A DNA stretch of 35,521 bases from QHCE01 sp038260095. GTDB lineage: Bacteria; Actinomycetota; Actinomycetes; Mycobacteriales; QHCE01. A program made the translations under genes and the position numbers. Under the pieces are notes generated by a model that did not search any database, was not told the DNA's origin, and was given only the letters and a program-made list of their open reading frames with translations. The stretch is taken from NCBI GenBank assembly GCA_038260095.1, contig JBBSOC010000016.1, forward strand, positions 1 to 35,521. The letters run 5' to 3'. Positions 7,498 to 15,718 of this stretch are shown piece by piece. Position 1 is the stretch's first letter; the number at the start of each line of letters is the position of its first letter.

Positions 7498-7526
7498 CCC
7501 ACAGCGCCGCCGCCTAGGAACACGCC

Positions 7527-8321
7527 ATGAACCCTGTGCGGCTCACCATGGCACGCCTTCACCAGCTCGCCGACGAACTCCCCACTCGATACCTCGCACC
7601 CCTACCCCACCTGGCCCGCGTCCGCCTGCTGTCCGGCGCGCAGCTCGACCGGCTCCTAGCCGAGCCTGGCCTGTCACCTAAGACGACGGGTCGGGTACGA
7701 CGGCGCATCATGGCGCGGCTTACTCAACTGGGCTTGGTGACCATGCTGGGGCGTCGTATCGGGGGCGTCCGCGCGGGCAGCGCCGGGCACGTTTACGCGC
7801 TTACCACAGCCGGGCACCGGCTCCTAGCCTTACTGGGTGGCGCACCCTCACCGGCCAGGAAACAGCCCTCCCATGTTCCGGGTGACTTATTCCTGACACA
7901 CACGCTGACTATCAGTGGCGTATATGTGGACCTGATCGAACACAGCCGGAACAGCGCGTTTCATGTGCATTCTTTTGTGAGCGAGCCGCACTGCTGGCAC
8001 CCGCTCGGTAACGGCGGCTATCTCCGGCCCGACGCCTATGTCATTCTGCGAACCGGCGCGGTGGGTCATTGCTGGTGGCTGGAAATCGACACCGGCACAG
8101 AAATCATCCCCCGACTCCGCACCAAAATCCGCGCCTACACCGCCTACCTCACCTACGGCGGTGTCGGCCCCGATGGCGTGCCCCCACGCGTCCTATTCAC
8201 CACCCCAGACACCGAACGCGCCCACATCATCACCGGCCTACTCGGTGAGACGGCCGAGTCCATCACCGCCATCACGCATGCCCACGCGGCGGCATTCATG
8301 ATCGGCGAACTAAACAACTAA
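7527..8321 (+). CDS. replication-relaxation family protein
   Basis: The product is 264 residues from ATG 7527, with TAGGA upstream. The N-terminal ~90 residues form a winged-helix-like domain (LSPKTTGRVRRRIMARLTQLGLVTML, then AGHVYALTTAGHRLLALLG). The C-terminal domain carries HTLTISGVYVDLIE, RPDAYVIL, WWLEIDTGTE and LRTKIRAY, matching the Replic_Relax family of plasmids and integrative elements. The D...ExD...K spacing in the second domain resembles a PD-(D/E)xK nuclease-like core (my inference). Family members are linked to plasmid replication or DNA relaxation. Here it lies between the coupling ATPase and the recombinase module, so processing of the element DNA is the likely role. Confidence 0.75.
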   Translation: MNPVRLTMARLHQLADELPTRYLAPLPHLARVRLLSGAQLDRLLAEPGLSPKTTGRVRRRIMARLTQLGLVTMLGRRIGGVRAGSAGHVYALTTAGHRLLALLGGAPSPARKQPSHVPGDLFLTHTLTISGVYVDLIEHSRNSAFHVHSFVSEPHCWHPLGNGGYLRPDAYVILRTGAVGHCWWLEIDTGTEIIPRLRTKIRAYTAYLTYGGVGPDGVPPRVLFTTPDTERAHIITGLLGETAESITAITHAHAAAFMIGELNN

Positions 8322-8323
8322 AT

Positions 8324-8343
8324 GTGGTGCGCCAACGCACCAC
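8324..8343. promoter_or_regulatory. perfect inverted repeat upstream of the XRE-recombinase operon
   Basis: GTGGTGCG at 8324-8331 and CGCACCAC at 8336-8343 form a perfect 8-base inverted repeat with a 4-base centre. A -10-like TAGAAT at 8350-8355 follows immediately, and the XRE gene starts at 8375. It is best read as an operator for the XRE protein; it could also act as a terminator for the upstream gene. Confidence 0.5.
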
Positions 8344-8374
8344 TTGGGGTAGAATAAGGGGCGAGGGGTGAACC

Positions 8375-8632
8375 ATGACTAAGCCGGAATCGTTCGGGCA
8401 GTACGTCTGGGCAGCGCGACAAGATAAAGGCTACTCAGATAGACAACTCGGCAAACACGTAGGGGCGGCGCACACCACGATAAGCCGCATAGAAAACGGC
8501 AGCATTCCCGAACCGAGCCTGTTTCTGTCACTCATTGACGCGCTAGACCTTGACATCATTACCGCCGTGACTCTGATTGATCCCTACCGGCGTATCTACC
8601 AACGGATCATGACGGCTTTGGAGGTGAAGTGA
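8375..8632 (+). CDS. XRE-family HTH regulator
   Basis: The product is 85 residues from ATG 8375, with GAGGGGTGA as ribosome binding site. A single helix-turn-helix is clear at about residues 18-48 (YSDRQLGKHVGAAHTTISRIENGSIPEPS), followed by the usual helical end (LFLSLIDALDLDIITAVTLI). Such proteins bind palindromic operators. The inverted repeat 30-50 bases upstream is the obvious candidate site, which would give autoregulation and control of the recombinase. Its TGA overlaps the recombinase ATG (TGATG), so the two are translationally coupled. It probably keeps excision and integration low. Confidence 0.85.
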   Translation: MTKPESFGQYVWAARQDKGYSDRQLGKHVGAAHTTISRIENGSIPEPSLFLSLIDALDLDIITAVTLIDPYRRIYQRIMTALEVK

Positions 8633-10482
8633 TGCCAGGACGTAAGGATACCGGCGTGGCATCGGTTAAGCGGGCGGTGTATTTGTTGCGGGTGTCTACC
8701 GAGCGACAAATGCACACCGCTACCGACATTGACCCCGAAGGCAACTCGGTTCCCACACAGCGGAAGCATTGCGACGTTAAATGTAAAGAGCTTCGCGCGG
8801 TCAAGGTTGGGGAGTACATCGAGCCGGGCCAGTCGGGCCAATCACTGGAAAAACGCCGCAAGTTTAAAGAAATGCTGACGCGAATTAAGGAACAGCGCGA
8901 CGTTGATTACGTCATCATCTACATGCGGTCCCGCATCTTCCGTAACTACAGAGAAGCCGTAGCCGTTAAATCGGAGCTGGAAAAGCTTGGCGTGCGGATC
9001 ATTTCAGCTCAAGAGAACTTCGGCGATGGTGACATGGGTGAGGCCATGGAGGCCATCACCGATATTTTCAACTGGTTGGAAGTTCGCCGTAACGGTGCCG
9101 ATATCGCTACCAAGATGCTGAACAAAGCAAAAAACGGCGGCACGGTCAGCCGCGCCAAACTCGGCTATCGCAACGTGACAATCAAAGTCAACGGGCACGA
9201 CGTGAACACCATCGAGGTTGACACCGACCGCGCCCCCTACGTTGTGATGGCGTTCGAGCTGGTCGCCACCGGAAAATTCTCGAACGTCGATGATGTTCGA
9301 GCCAAGATCACCGACGCGGGGCTACGGATGCCGGGCACCAGTAAACCGGTGTCGATTCAAAAAGTGTTCACACTTCTACGGGACCGCTATTACTGCGGGT
9401 ACGTCGTGTACAAGGGCGTGGAATACCAGGGCCGTCACAATCCACTAATTACCGAAGAGTTGTTCGACCGAGTGCAGAAAGTGTTGGATGCCCACAGCGG
9501 CACCGGCGTACGCTTACGGTCCCACCCCCACTACCTGAAAGGAACCGTGTGGTGCAACCGGTGCAAACGGCGGTTTCTTGTGCAACGCACCAAAGGCAGG
9601 CACGGCGGCGTCTACTATTACTTCTTTTGCACCGGCCGCCAAGACCACATCTGTGACCACCCCTACATACCCGTAGAAGTCATGGAACAAGCCGTCATCA
9701 CCCACTACTCCCAGATTGGGCTCCCGGAAGAATTCCGCACCCTCGTACGGTCCATCATTGACCAGGCAGCCGCAAACAACAACAAGTTGTCTGACGACAT
9801 GCGCGAGAAACTAGCCGCACACCTAGACAAGCTCGACAGTAAAGAAAGCTACTTCCTGGACCTTGCCGCCGAGGAAGAATGGCCCAAAGGCACACTCCGC
9901 GCCAAACTCGCCACCATCCGCGAAGACCGCAAACGCATCCAACACACCTTGGAGCACGCCGAAAACCAACTAGACGACGGTATCCAGTTCCTCACCCTCG
10001 CGCTTGAGCTGATGACCGACCCCCAAGCCATGTACCAGACCGGCAGCGAAGCCGTCCGAACGATCATGAATCGAACCATCTTCACCAAGCTGTACGTAGA
10101 CGGTGACGCCATCACCGGCCACGAACTACGGGAGCCGTTCAACGTCCTAGCCGAGGCCTACAGCCTCTGGCAGGGCTACCCCAAAGACACCGACATCGCC
10201 CCCGGCAAGCGCCCCAATCGGACCACAGGTCCACGCTCAGCCCTCCACGCCGCGCTACCCGTACAACGCTGTAGCGCCGCACCCGGCTTCAGGTACGGCG
10301 CTACAGGACACCACACGGTCTCACCAGCCCTCACCCTCTCGGGCCAGGGTTCTAGTAAGACTCCTATGGTGGAGGTGGCGGGAATCGAACCCGCGTCCTC
10401 CGCCGCTTCAATAGGACTTCTCCGGGCGCAGTCCGTTATGCCTTTACTCGACCCCATCGATCATACGAACAAGCCGATGTGA
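8632..10482 (+). CDS. large serine recombinase (integrase) running into ssrA
   Basis: The product is 616 residues from ATG 8632 with a strong ribosome binding site (GGAGGTGA). The resolvase-type N-terminal domain has the catalytic serine at residue 22 (VYLLRVSTERQ). A recombinase domain follows (TVSRAKLGYRN, MPGTSKPVSIQKVFTLLRDRYYCGYVVYKG), then a zinc ribbon (WCNRCKRRF, then CTGRQDHIC) and a coiled-coil part (AKLATIREDRKRIQHTLEHAENQ). Large serine recombinases integrate and excise elements at short att cores. Residues from about 579 onward (VEVAGIEPASS) are read from the antisense strand of ssrA and are not family sequence. The natural C-terminus is probably near residue 540-578, and the tail seems to have been acquired by integration at ssrA. 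Confidence 0.9.
   Translation: MPGRKDTGVASVKRAVYLLRVSTERQMHTATDIDPEGNSVPTQRKHCDVKCKELRAVKVGEYIEPGQSGQSLEKRRKFKEMLTRIKEQRDVDYVIIYMRSRIFRNYREAVAVKSELEKLGVRIISAQENFGDGDMGEAMEAITDIFNWLEVRRNGADIATKMLNKAKNGGTVSRAKLGYRNVTIKVNGHDVNTIEVDTDRAPYVVMAFELVATGKFSNVDDVRAKITDAGLRMPGTSKPVSIQKVFTLLRDRYYCGYVVYKGVEYQGRHNPLITEELFDRVQKVLDAHSGTGVRLRSHPHYLKGTVWCNRCKRRFLVQRTKGRHGGVYYYFFCTGRQDHICDHPYIPVEVMEQAVITHYSQIGLPEEFRTLVRSIIDQAAANNNKLSDDMREKLAAHLDKLDSKESYFLDLAAEEEWPKGTLRAKLATIREDRKRIQHTLEHAENQLDDGIQFLTLALELMTDPQAMYQTGSEAVRTIMNRTIFTKLYVDGDAITGHELREPFNVLAEAYSLWQGYPKDTDIAPGKRPNRTTGPRSALHAALPVQRCSAAPGFRYGATGHHTVSPALTLSGQGSSKTPMVEVAGIEPASSAASIGLLRAQSVMPLLDPIDHTNKPM
10269..10306 (-). terminator. 11-bp hairpin, candidate ssrA terminator inside the recombinase 3' end
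   Basis: CTGTAGCGCCG at 10269-10279 and CGGCGCTACAG at 10296-10306 are perfect 11-base inverted repeats. On the minus strand the hairpin begins about 60 bases after the ssrA 3' end and could stop ssrA transcription. There is no U tract. It lies inside the recombinase coding frame on the other strand. Confidence 0.45.
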
Positions 10483-10742
10483 CAGGCCCAGTCACTGTTT
10501 GTTGTCCCACTCAGCTCCGTGACCGAACTGAAGTGGTAAGCCCCCTTACTGATGCCAGGGTCCGAGTCGGAGACACTCCCGGTCTGACAAGCCTGCTTCT
10601 CGCTTAGGCAGCGAGAGCGAGGCTGCGCTGAGATGTATTCTCGGCACTTATTGTTTTGCGACATATGGTTAACGAGATCATCGTCGCCTTCCTCGGCCCG
10701 CTTCTCCTACCTCGACGTACGGAGTCGAGACCAATCACCCCC
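10367..10742 (-). ncRNA. ssrA: transfer-messenger RNA (tmRNA)
   Basis: The RNA is 376 bases. On the minus strand it starts GGGGGUGAUUGGUCUCGACUC and ends with a tRNA-like T arm (CGCGGGUUCGAUUCCCGC), CACCUCC, discriminator A and an encoded CCA. The 5' GGGGGUG pairs with the 3' CACCUCC to close the acceptor stem, so the gene is intact despite the element beside it. tmRNA with SmpB rescues stalled ribosomes and tags the truncated protein for proteolysis. smpB lies about 3.5 kb away on the same strand. A -10-like TAGACT (10763-10768 on the minus strand) lies upstream. Confidence 0.95.
10604..10645 (-). CDS. tmRNA proteolysis-tag reading frame
   Basis: Within tmRNA, the resume codon GCC (10645-10643) follows the ACAATAAGT context and begins a 13-codon frame, AENTSQRSLALAA, ending at TAA 10606-10604. 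The LALAA ending is the usual protease-recognised degron. The start codon is assigned by comparison with known actinobacterial tags such as those beginning AENT or AEK. Confidence 0.8.
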   Translation of the reverse strand, partial: AENTSQRSLALAA

Positions 10743-10857
10743 AGTAGATGGAACGTGTATCTAGTCTAAGCATAACGCATGCATCAGCATAGTGTTCCTG
10801 GATATTCCTTGTTTCCTTGCACCAACTACTTCGACAACGACTCCGAAGTTGTCAGCG

Positions 10858-12705
10858 CTACCAACTGCCGCCACCCCCTCCGCCACCGCCACCGCCGGAG
10901 AAGCCGCCACCGCCCGAGAAACCCGAGGAGCCAGCGGCGGACGGCGGAGTTGAGGCAATGGTGCCCGCCGCTGTGGTGTTGAAACTGCCAATAGAGCTAC
11001 CGAAGTAGGCCATGTTCCAACCCACGGCCCCGGTGTACCAATACAGGCCTTCTGTGCCGCCCCGCTGCATAGAACCGATGTCACTGAACTTCTGCGCCCA
11101 GCGGTCGGCAATGCCGAACACAATCGCGTACGGCAGGTAGCACGAGAAAATCTCCTCGCGTTCTTCAAAGGCAATCTGGCCTGCCTCCGCGGTAGCAAGA
11201 TACTGTCGAAAACCAAGCACTTGCCCCAACACGGCACTGCCGAGACCAGTGCGAGCCGGCATATACCGAGCACTGAACAAGCCCACGAGAGCGGCTACCA
11301 CCAAACCTTCGCCGATCAACGCCACGTGAGTGAATTTGTACAGCAGAAACGTCACAATCACCGAAACCACCAGCGCCGCAATTCCGGCGCCAAACGCCAC
11401 GCCGCGGGTCTGCTCGGGACTCTTCCGATACCACCCACGCCGGACCACGCTGACGTAAAGCCCGCGCTTCACGCTGGTCAGTTCGGTCGCAAAAGTGTTT
11501 TTCAGCTCGGAAAGCCGCACCGAACCACGGCCAGCGAACAGGGCGTTGAACAACTGCTGCTCGTACGCAAGCATCGAGGGGTCAGCCTCGGCAAGCTTGG
11601 TGAGCTCCCAATCCTGTTGCATCAACCGGTTGGCTGGCGGAATCTCTACAATCCGCAGGTACCGGCGCACCGCGAAATCGATGATCGTAGCGGTGACATC
11701 GAGCGTATTGGCCCGCTCGTCCAGCAGCGTTCCCACCTCGCCAGGCTTGATCCCCTGCGGTGGGGTGAACTGCACCGTCACCGGCGGAACACCCCACAGC
11801 GGCTTGCGCTTCTCCGACCCGTTCTGCCCTGCGGCCGGGGCGAGAGTGGGGATCTGACCGGCGTACACCCGGTCGCGCCCGACGCGCCACGCCACAAACA
11901 GCGCCACCGCAATGCCGAGTAACGCGGCCGCAATCGCGCCACTCACAGCGAACGTGCTGGGCCGAAACGCCGCCGCGGCATCGTGCCGATCACGCAGGAT
12001 CGGCTTGGTGTTGGCGATACTTCCCGCTGGAAAGGCAACCACCACGCTGAATGCTTCGCGGGCAGCCAGCGAACCCTGAGTGAACGTTGCACGCTGGCCC
12101 GTCGCGGTCTTGCTGTCACAACCTAGGCGACTGCGGCTGGGACCGGCAAAGCATTCGGCCCGAGTAATATCCACGGGACCCTGTACCGTGGCTGACGCCG
12201 CCGCGATAGGCACGCGCCACTGGTCGCCTATCGCGTTCCAGTACAGCTCCTCATGATCGGGGAAGCTGTTCAACGCACCCTTGACCGTGTAAGAGATCAC
12301 GTAGGTGTGCTGACCGGAGATCGTGTCGTTTGGATCGCCGATTTTGAACCCGACCATAGCGCCGTCTTCGTTGCGCCGATACGTCTCGGATCCTCCGTCG
12401 CGCTGCACCGACACGTTGCTGATTGGATACACCCGATCCTGGGTGTCGTTATAGTGGAACCGCGCCGGAATGTCGCGAGAAATACCGTGACGGCTGCTAA
12501 ACCCGAAGTCGTAGCCGATCGTCTCGGTGATGTCGAGATCCCCGTTGGCGTGCACAACCATGGCAACGTCATATCGGTCGATCCGCTCGCCGCCGACGGC
12601 TGCGGTTGCTCCAGTTGCGCTTGCGCTCAGCATGAGCGCCACCACAAATCCAACGCCGACCACATACCGACACAGGTGCCGCAAAGGACGCATATCTGCT
12701 CGCAT
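10858..12705 (-). CDS. DUF2207 membrane protein, secreted N-terminal domain
   Basis: The product is 615 residues. A signal peptide or anchor (about residues 13-36, VVGVGFVVALMLSASATGATAA) precedes the DUF2207 extracellular domain (ERIDRYDVAMVVHANGDLDITETIGYDF, SRHGISRDIPARF, YVISYTVKGALNSF, ELYWNAIGDQW). A membrane helix (AAALLGIAVALFVAW) leads to a cytoplasmic region with PPQGIKPGEVGTLLDERANTLDVTATIIDFAVRRYL. Two more helices follow, and the tail ends SGGGGFSGGGG and further glycines, a hallmark of this family. The family is widespread but of unknown function and is thought to act at the cell envelope. The start ATG at 12705 has no clear ribosome binding site; ATG at 12693 is an alternative. 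It lies divergent to fprA. Confidence 0.85.
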   Translation of the reverse strand: MRADMRPLRHLCRYVVGVGFVVALMLSASATGATAAVGGERIDRYDVAMVVHANGDLDITETIGYDFGFSSRHGISRDIPARFHYNDTQDRVYPISNVSVQRDGGSETYRRNEDGAMVGFKIGDPNDTISGQHTYVISYTVKGALNSFPDHEELYWNAIGDQWRVPIAAASATVQGPVDITRAECFAGPSRSRLGCDSKTATGQRATFTQGSLAAREAFSVVVAFPAGSIANTKPILRDRHDAAAAFRPSTFAVSGAIAAALLGIAVALFVAWRVGRDRVYAGQIPTLAPAAGQNGSEKRKPLWGVPPVTVQFTPPQGIKPGEVGTLLDERANTLDVTATIIDFAVRRYLRIVEIPPANRLMQQDWELTKLAEADPSMLAYEQQLFNALFAGRGSVRLSELKNTFATELTSVKRGLYVSVVRRGWYRKSPEQTRGVAFGAGIAALVVSVIVTFLLYKFTHVALIGEGLVVAALVGLFSARYMPARTGLGSAVLGQVLGFRQYLATAEAGQIAFEEREEIFSCYLPYAIVFGIADRWAQKFSDIGSMQRGGTEGLYWYTGAVGWNMAYFGSSIGSFNTTAAGTIASTPPSAAGSSGFSGGGGFSGGGGGGGGGGSW

Positions 12706-12843
12706 GACCGTTCACGCTAGCGTAAGTAGTAGCCATGAACATGGGCTAGCGACTTTTCTGGCTCGGTGGCGTGCTCGTCATATGCTAGACGTGCGACGAG
12801 AGTTGCGATGTGCGCCGTAGATACGACGAGCCTAGGCCCGGAC

Positions 12844-14208
12844 ATGACCCCAGATATGACACAGCCTTACCGCATCGCGATCGTGGGCTCCGGCCCGGCT
12901 GGGCTGTATGCCGCAGCGGCGCTGACTAGCTCAGGAGTGCCAGCCAGCATTGACGTTTTCGAGCAGCTTCCCGCACCATATGGGCTGCTGCGTTACGGAG
13001 TGGCGCCAGATCATCCGAAGATCAAGTCCATCACCGCGGCAATGAGTCAAATCCTCAGCGCGCCGGGTGTACGGTTCCTCGGCAATGTGACCTACGGCGC
13101 GGACGTGTCGTTGCAAGATTTGCGGCGACGCTACACGGCAATCATCTTCGCCACCGGCCTACCGCATGGCAGCCGGCTCGCGATTCCCGGATACGACCTG
13201 AAAGGCAATCAGACCGCCACTGACGTTGTGTCCTGGTACAACGCGCACCCGCAACAGTCGATTGTGACCCCGCCTGCATTCCGGGCGCGCGAGGTAGCTG
13301 TCGTCGGGGCAGGCAACGTTGCATTGGACATTGTGCGCATGCTGCTGAAAACCGCCGATGACCTTGCCCCGACCGACGTTCCAGAGCACGTGCTCGCCGC
13401 GGCGCGCACCAGCCAGATCAGCGACGTTCACCTGTTCGCCCGTCGCGGGCCGCTGGACGCGAAGTTCACCCACATGGAGCTGCGTGAACTAGGCAAACTT
13501 CCATGCGTCGCCGTAATAGTGTCCCCGACTGATGTCGGCGGCGTGATCGAGACCGAACTCCTGTCGCGGGAACGACGGGTTCGCAGCAACATCGCGATCC
13601 TCCGCGAGTGGGCTACGCACGAAGTTTCGAGCGTCCCGCGCCGAATTCACCTGCACTTTTTTCGACGGCTAACGCGGATCATCGGAGAAAGCCACGTGCA
13701 AGCAATACGCACGGTAGCCACCTCTGAACAGAGCAGGAGTGGCAGTGCTGAGCAGACTGTCAACGTGCAGGCCGTAGTGCATGCCATCGGCTACCAGAGC
13801 CCCCGGCTAGCAGAGCTGCCGTTTGATCCGGCAATGCTCACCGTGCCCCACATGGACGGCCGCGTGGTCGAAGCCGGCGGCCACGGCGCCCAGGCGGTCT
13901 CCGGAATCTACGCAGCCGGATGGATCAAACGCGGACCGAGCGGGGTGATCGGCACCAATAAGGCAGACGCCGCGGCTACGGTGGTCAGTGTGCTTGTTGA
14001 TCTACCCGCGCTGCCGCCACCAGAGCTTCCGGATCCCTCCAGCGTCATCGAGCTGCTACAACACAGAGGTATTGAATACGTGACGTGGAATGAGTGGTCT
14101 CGGCTCGACCGGCACGAGCTCCAGCTGGGGCGAGCTCACGGCCGCGAGCGGATCAAGGTCCACGATCGCAGCGTCATGCTTGATATTTCGCGGCGCTTCC
14201 CCAGCTGA
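12844..14208 (+). CDS. fprA: NADPH-ferredoxin reductase, FprA type
   Basis: The product is 454 residues from ATG 12844; ATG 12856 is also possible, and the longer upstream reading is not family sequence. The FAD site is at residues 12-20 (IVGSGPAGLYAA), followed by FEQLPAPYGLLRYGVAPDHPKIK. The NADPH site is VAVVGAGNVALDIVRML. The conserved RRGPLDAKFTHMELRELG and the C-terminal GWIKRGPSGVIGTNKADAAATV are also present. The enzyme transfers electrons between NADPH and ferredoxin in the cytoplasm. It is the short form without an N-terminal ferredoxin domain and matches the length of the mycobacterial enzyme. In Mycobacterium fprA also lies close to prfB, so the neighbourhood is syntenic. Confidence 0.92.
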   Translation: MTPDMTQPYRIAIVGSGPAGLYAAAALTSSGVPASIDVFEQLPAPYGLLRYGVAPDHPKIKSITAAMSQILSAPGVRFLGNVTYGADVSLQDLRRRYTAIIFATGLPHGSRLAIPGYDLKGNQTATDVVSWYNAHPQQSIVTPPAFRAREVAVVGAGNVALDIVRMLLKTADDLAPTDVPEHVLAAARTSQISDVHLFARRGPLDAKFTHMELRELGKLPCVAVIVSPTDVGGVIETELLSRERRVRSNIAILREWATHEVSSVPRRIHLHFFRRLTRIIGESHVQAIRTVATSEQSRSGSAEQTVNVQAVVHAIGYQSPRLAELPFDPAMLTVPHMDGRVVEAGGHGAQAVSGIYAAGWIKRGPSGVIGTNKADAAATVVSVLVDLPALPPPELPDPSSVIELLQHRGIEYVTWNEWSRLDRHELQLGRAHGRERIKVHDRSVMLDISRRFPS

Positions 14209-14236
14209 GCTTGACAGCAACTGAGAACGATCGTGA

Positions 14237-14713
14237 CTATTCCCGCCCCTTGGCCCTTCGGCCTAGTGATCGGGAAATCTCGCGATCAGCGTCCCGCTTA
14301 GCCAGCGCCTGCCGCTTGTCGTAGTCCCGCTTTCCACGCGCCAGCGCAAGCTCAATTTTGGCGCGGCCGTCCAAGAAGTACAGCTGCAACGGCACCAGAG
14401 TTAAACCGCTCTCTCGCGTCTTTCCGATCAGGCGCTCGATCTCGGCGCTGTGCAGTAGCAGCTTGCGCACCCGACGGGGTTCATGATTTGTCCACGTGCC
14501 TTCGGTGTACTCCGGGATGTGCACGCCATGCAGGAAGATTTCGCTGTCGACAATGTTGGCAAAACCATCCACCAGCGATGCTCTGCCCAGCCGAAGCGAT
14601 TTCACCTCCGTTCCAGTAAGTACCAAACCAGCTTCAAATGTCTCCAGAATGGAGTAGTCATGCCGCGCTCTACGATGCGACGCAATAACCTTGCGTCCGG
14701 CCTCTTTCGGCAT
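14237..14713 (-). CDS. smpB: SsrA-binding protein SmpB
   Basis: The product is 158 residues from ATG 14713, with AGGAGG four bases upstream; the GTG one codon earlier is less well placed. Family landmarks are all present: ARHDYSILETFEAGLVLTGTEVKSLRLGRASL, IHIPEYTEGTW-like (VHIPEYTEGTWTNHEPRRVRKLLLH), ESGLTLVPLQLYFLDGRAKIELALARGKRDYDKRQ and a basic C-terminal tail (DREISRSLGRRAKGRE). SmpB binds the tRNA-like part of tmRNA and places it in the A site of stalled ribosomes; the tail probes the empty mRNA channel. It is last in the minus-strand series ftsE-ftsX-M23-EamA-smpB and convergent with fprA. Confidence 0.97.
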   Translation of the reverse strand: MPKEAGRKVIASHRRARHDYSILETFEAGLVLTGTEVKSLRLGRASLVDGFANIVDSEIFLHGVHIPEYTEGTWTNHEPRRVRKLLLHSAEIERLIGKTRESGLTLVPLQLYFLDGRAKIELALARGKRDYDKRQALAKRDADREISRSLGRRAKGRE

Positions 14714-14751
14714 CACACCTCCTAATGTTCACCTACGTTGCACCCGCGGCC

Positions 14752-15651
14752 TCATGCCAGGGCTAGCGCAAAAACTCCCGTCAGCACCACCGCCGCGCCG
14801 AGTAGCCGACGCACCGGCTGAGGCTCAGACAGCAGACACCAACTCAACAGGCAGGCCACCACAATACTGACCTCGCGAATCGGGGCGAGCATGCTGATCG
14901 AGGCTAACGTGAATGACCATAACGCCAAAATGTAGGACAGTGGCATAAGCACACCTACAACCAACGCGTTATACCGATGCTCCCGCCACAGCTGGGCGAG
15001 CACGCCACGACGGCGCAGCACTCCAGCCCCCAGCACCACGACGCGTGTGCCGTTGAATACCCACTCCAGCAAAATCGGGGAAACCGCCAGAACTGAGACA
15101 GTTCGAGCGTCCCAGAGGTTACAGGCAGCGATGAGAACGCCGGCAGCGAGTCCGAAGGCGACGTCGGCGCTGATCGGAAGCCGAACGCGCGCCGCATCAG
15201 CGTTTCCTGTTGCCGCGGTCGATCCACTGACCCTTCTGGCACCCACGATGAGCACGCCGACAACCACCGCAGCCGCCCCCGCAAGGGCCACGGCGCTCGG
15301 TCGTTCACCCAACAGCAGCATCGCTGCACCTACCAGTAGCAGCGGGCCAGAGCCGCGAGCGACCGGATACACCACGGACAGATCGCCCAACGAGTACTCC
15401 TTCTGTAACAACAGGTAGTACACCAGTTGGCCCAGCGAACTTATCGCGATAGCGCCAGCCGAAAGGAAACCCAGGTTGATACGACCTGTTGCGACCAGCC
15501 AAAGCACCGACGGCGTATAGATCACCACCGCTACAGCCGAGTACAGCCAGACAAATGCCGAACCACCTGCGCCAGCCCGCTTAACGGCAAGGTTCCAGAC
15601 CGCATGACTTATGCCTGAAGCCAGTATCAGGCATAGCGGCAGTAGCGTCAC
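14752..15651 (-). CDS. EamA/DMT-family transporter
   Basis: The product is 299 residues with ten predicted membrane helices in two repeated halves, as usual for EamA permeases. Examples are LLPLCLILASGISHAVWNLAVK, FVWLYSAVAVVIYTPSVLWLV, LLLVGAAMLLLGERPSAVALAGAAAVVVGVLIVGARR and IVVACLLSWCLLSEPQPVRRLLGAAVVLTGVFALAL. The two LLGE/LLSEP motifs mark the ends of the halves. Substrate unknown; family members export metabolites or amino acids. It sits between the M23 hydrolase and smpB with gaps of 67 and 38 bases and is probably read with them, although no functional link is apparent. Confidence 0.85.
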   Translation of the reverse strand: MTLLPLCLILASGISHAVWNLAVKRAGAGGSAFVWLYSAVAVVIYTPSVLWLVATGRINLGFLSAGAIAISSLGQLVYYLLLQKEYSLGDLSVVYPVARGSGPLLLVGAAMLLLGERPSAVALAGAAAVVVGVLIVGARRVSGSTAATGNADAARVRLPISADVAFGLAAGVLIAACNLWDARTVSVLAVSPILLEWVFNGTRVVVLGAGVLRRRGVLAQLWREHRYNALVVGVLMPLSYILALWSFTLASISMLAPIREVSIVVACLLSWCLLSEPQPVRRLLGAAVVLTGVFALALA

Positions 15652-15718
15652 TACGCCAGTGAACCCTATGTTGGGCTGGCCAAAACGAGTGACTCACCGG
15701 AAACGGACCGTCAGCCGG

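Larger units (their letters stand above)
1..10367. mobile_element. integrative element, right part, inserted at ssrA
   Basis: The stretch carries a coupling ATPase, a replication-relaxation protein, an XRE regulator, a serine recombinase and a cassette of small membrane proteins, ending exactly where ssrA begins. Core genes resume on the other side. The right junction is placed at or just inside the 3' end of ssrA (10367). The left junction and the second att copy were not found in this window, so the start given is the window edge. Whether the two genes left of 2000 belong to the same element is uncertain. Confidence 0.7.

Noticed and set aside
1..10367. A second copy of the ssrA 3' end as left attachment site
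   Set aside because: No matching copy of the tmRNA T arm or acceptor end was found to the left, so the left boundary is not called.
10366..10482. Recombinase residues after about 579 as a functional domain
   Set aside because: The VEVAGIEPASS stretch is the known artefact of translating the antisense strand of tRNA-like genes; it is kept only as a continuing frame.
10461..10664. Minus-strand 67-residue frame within ssrA
   Set aside because: It is an accidental reading through tmRNA in a frame other than the tag frame.
11221..11922. Plus-strand 233-residue frame
   Set aside because: It is an antisense shadow of the DUF2207 gene, with no family features and atypical composition.
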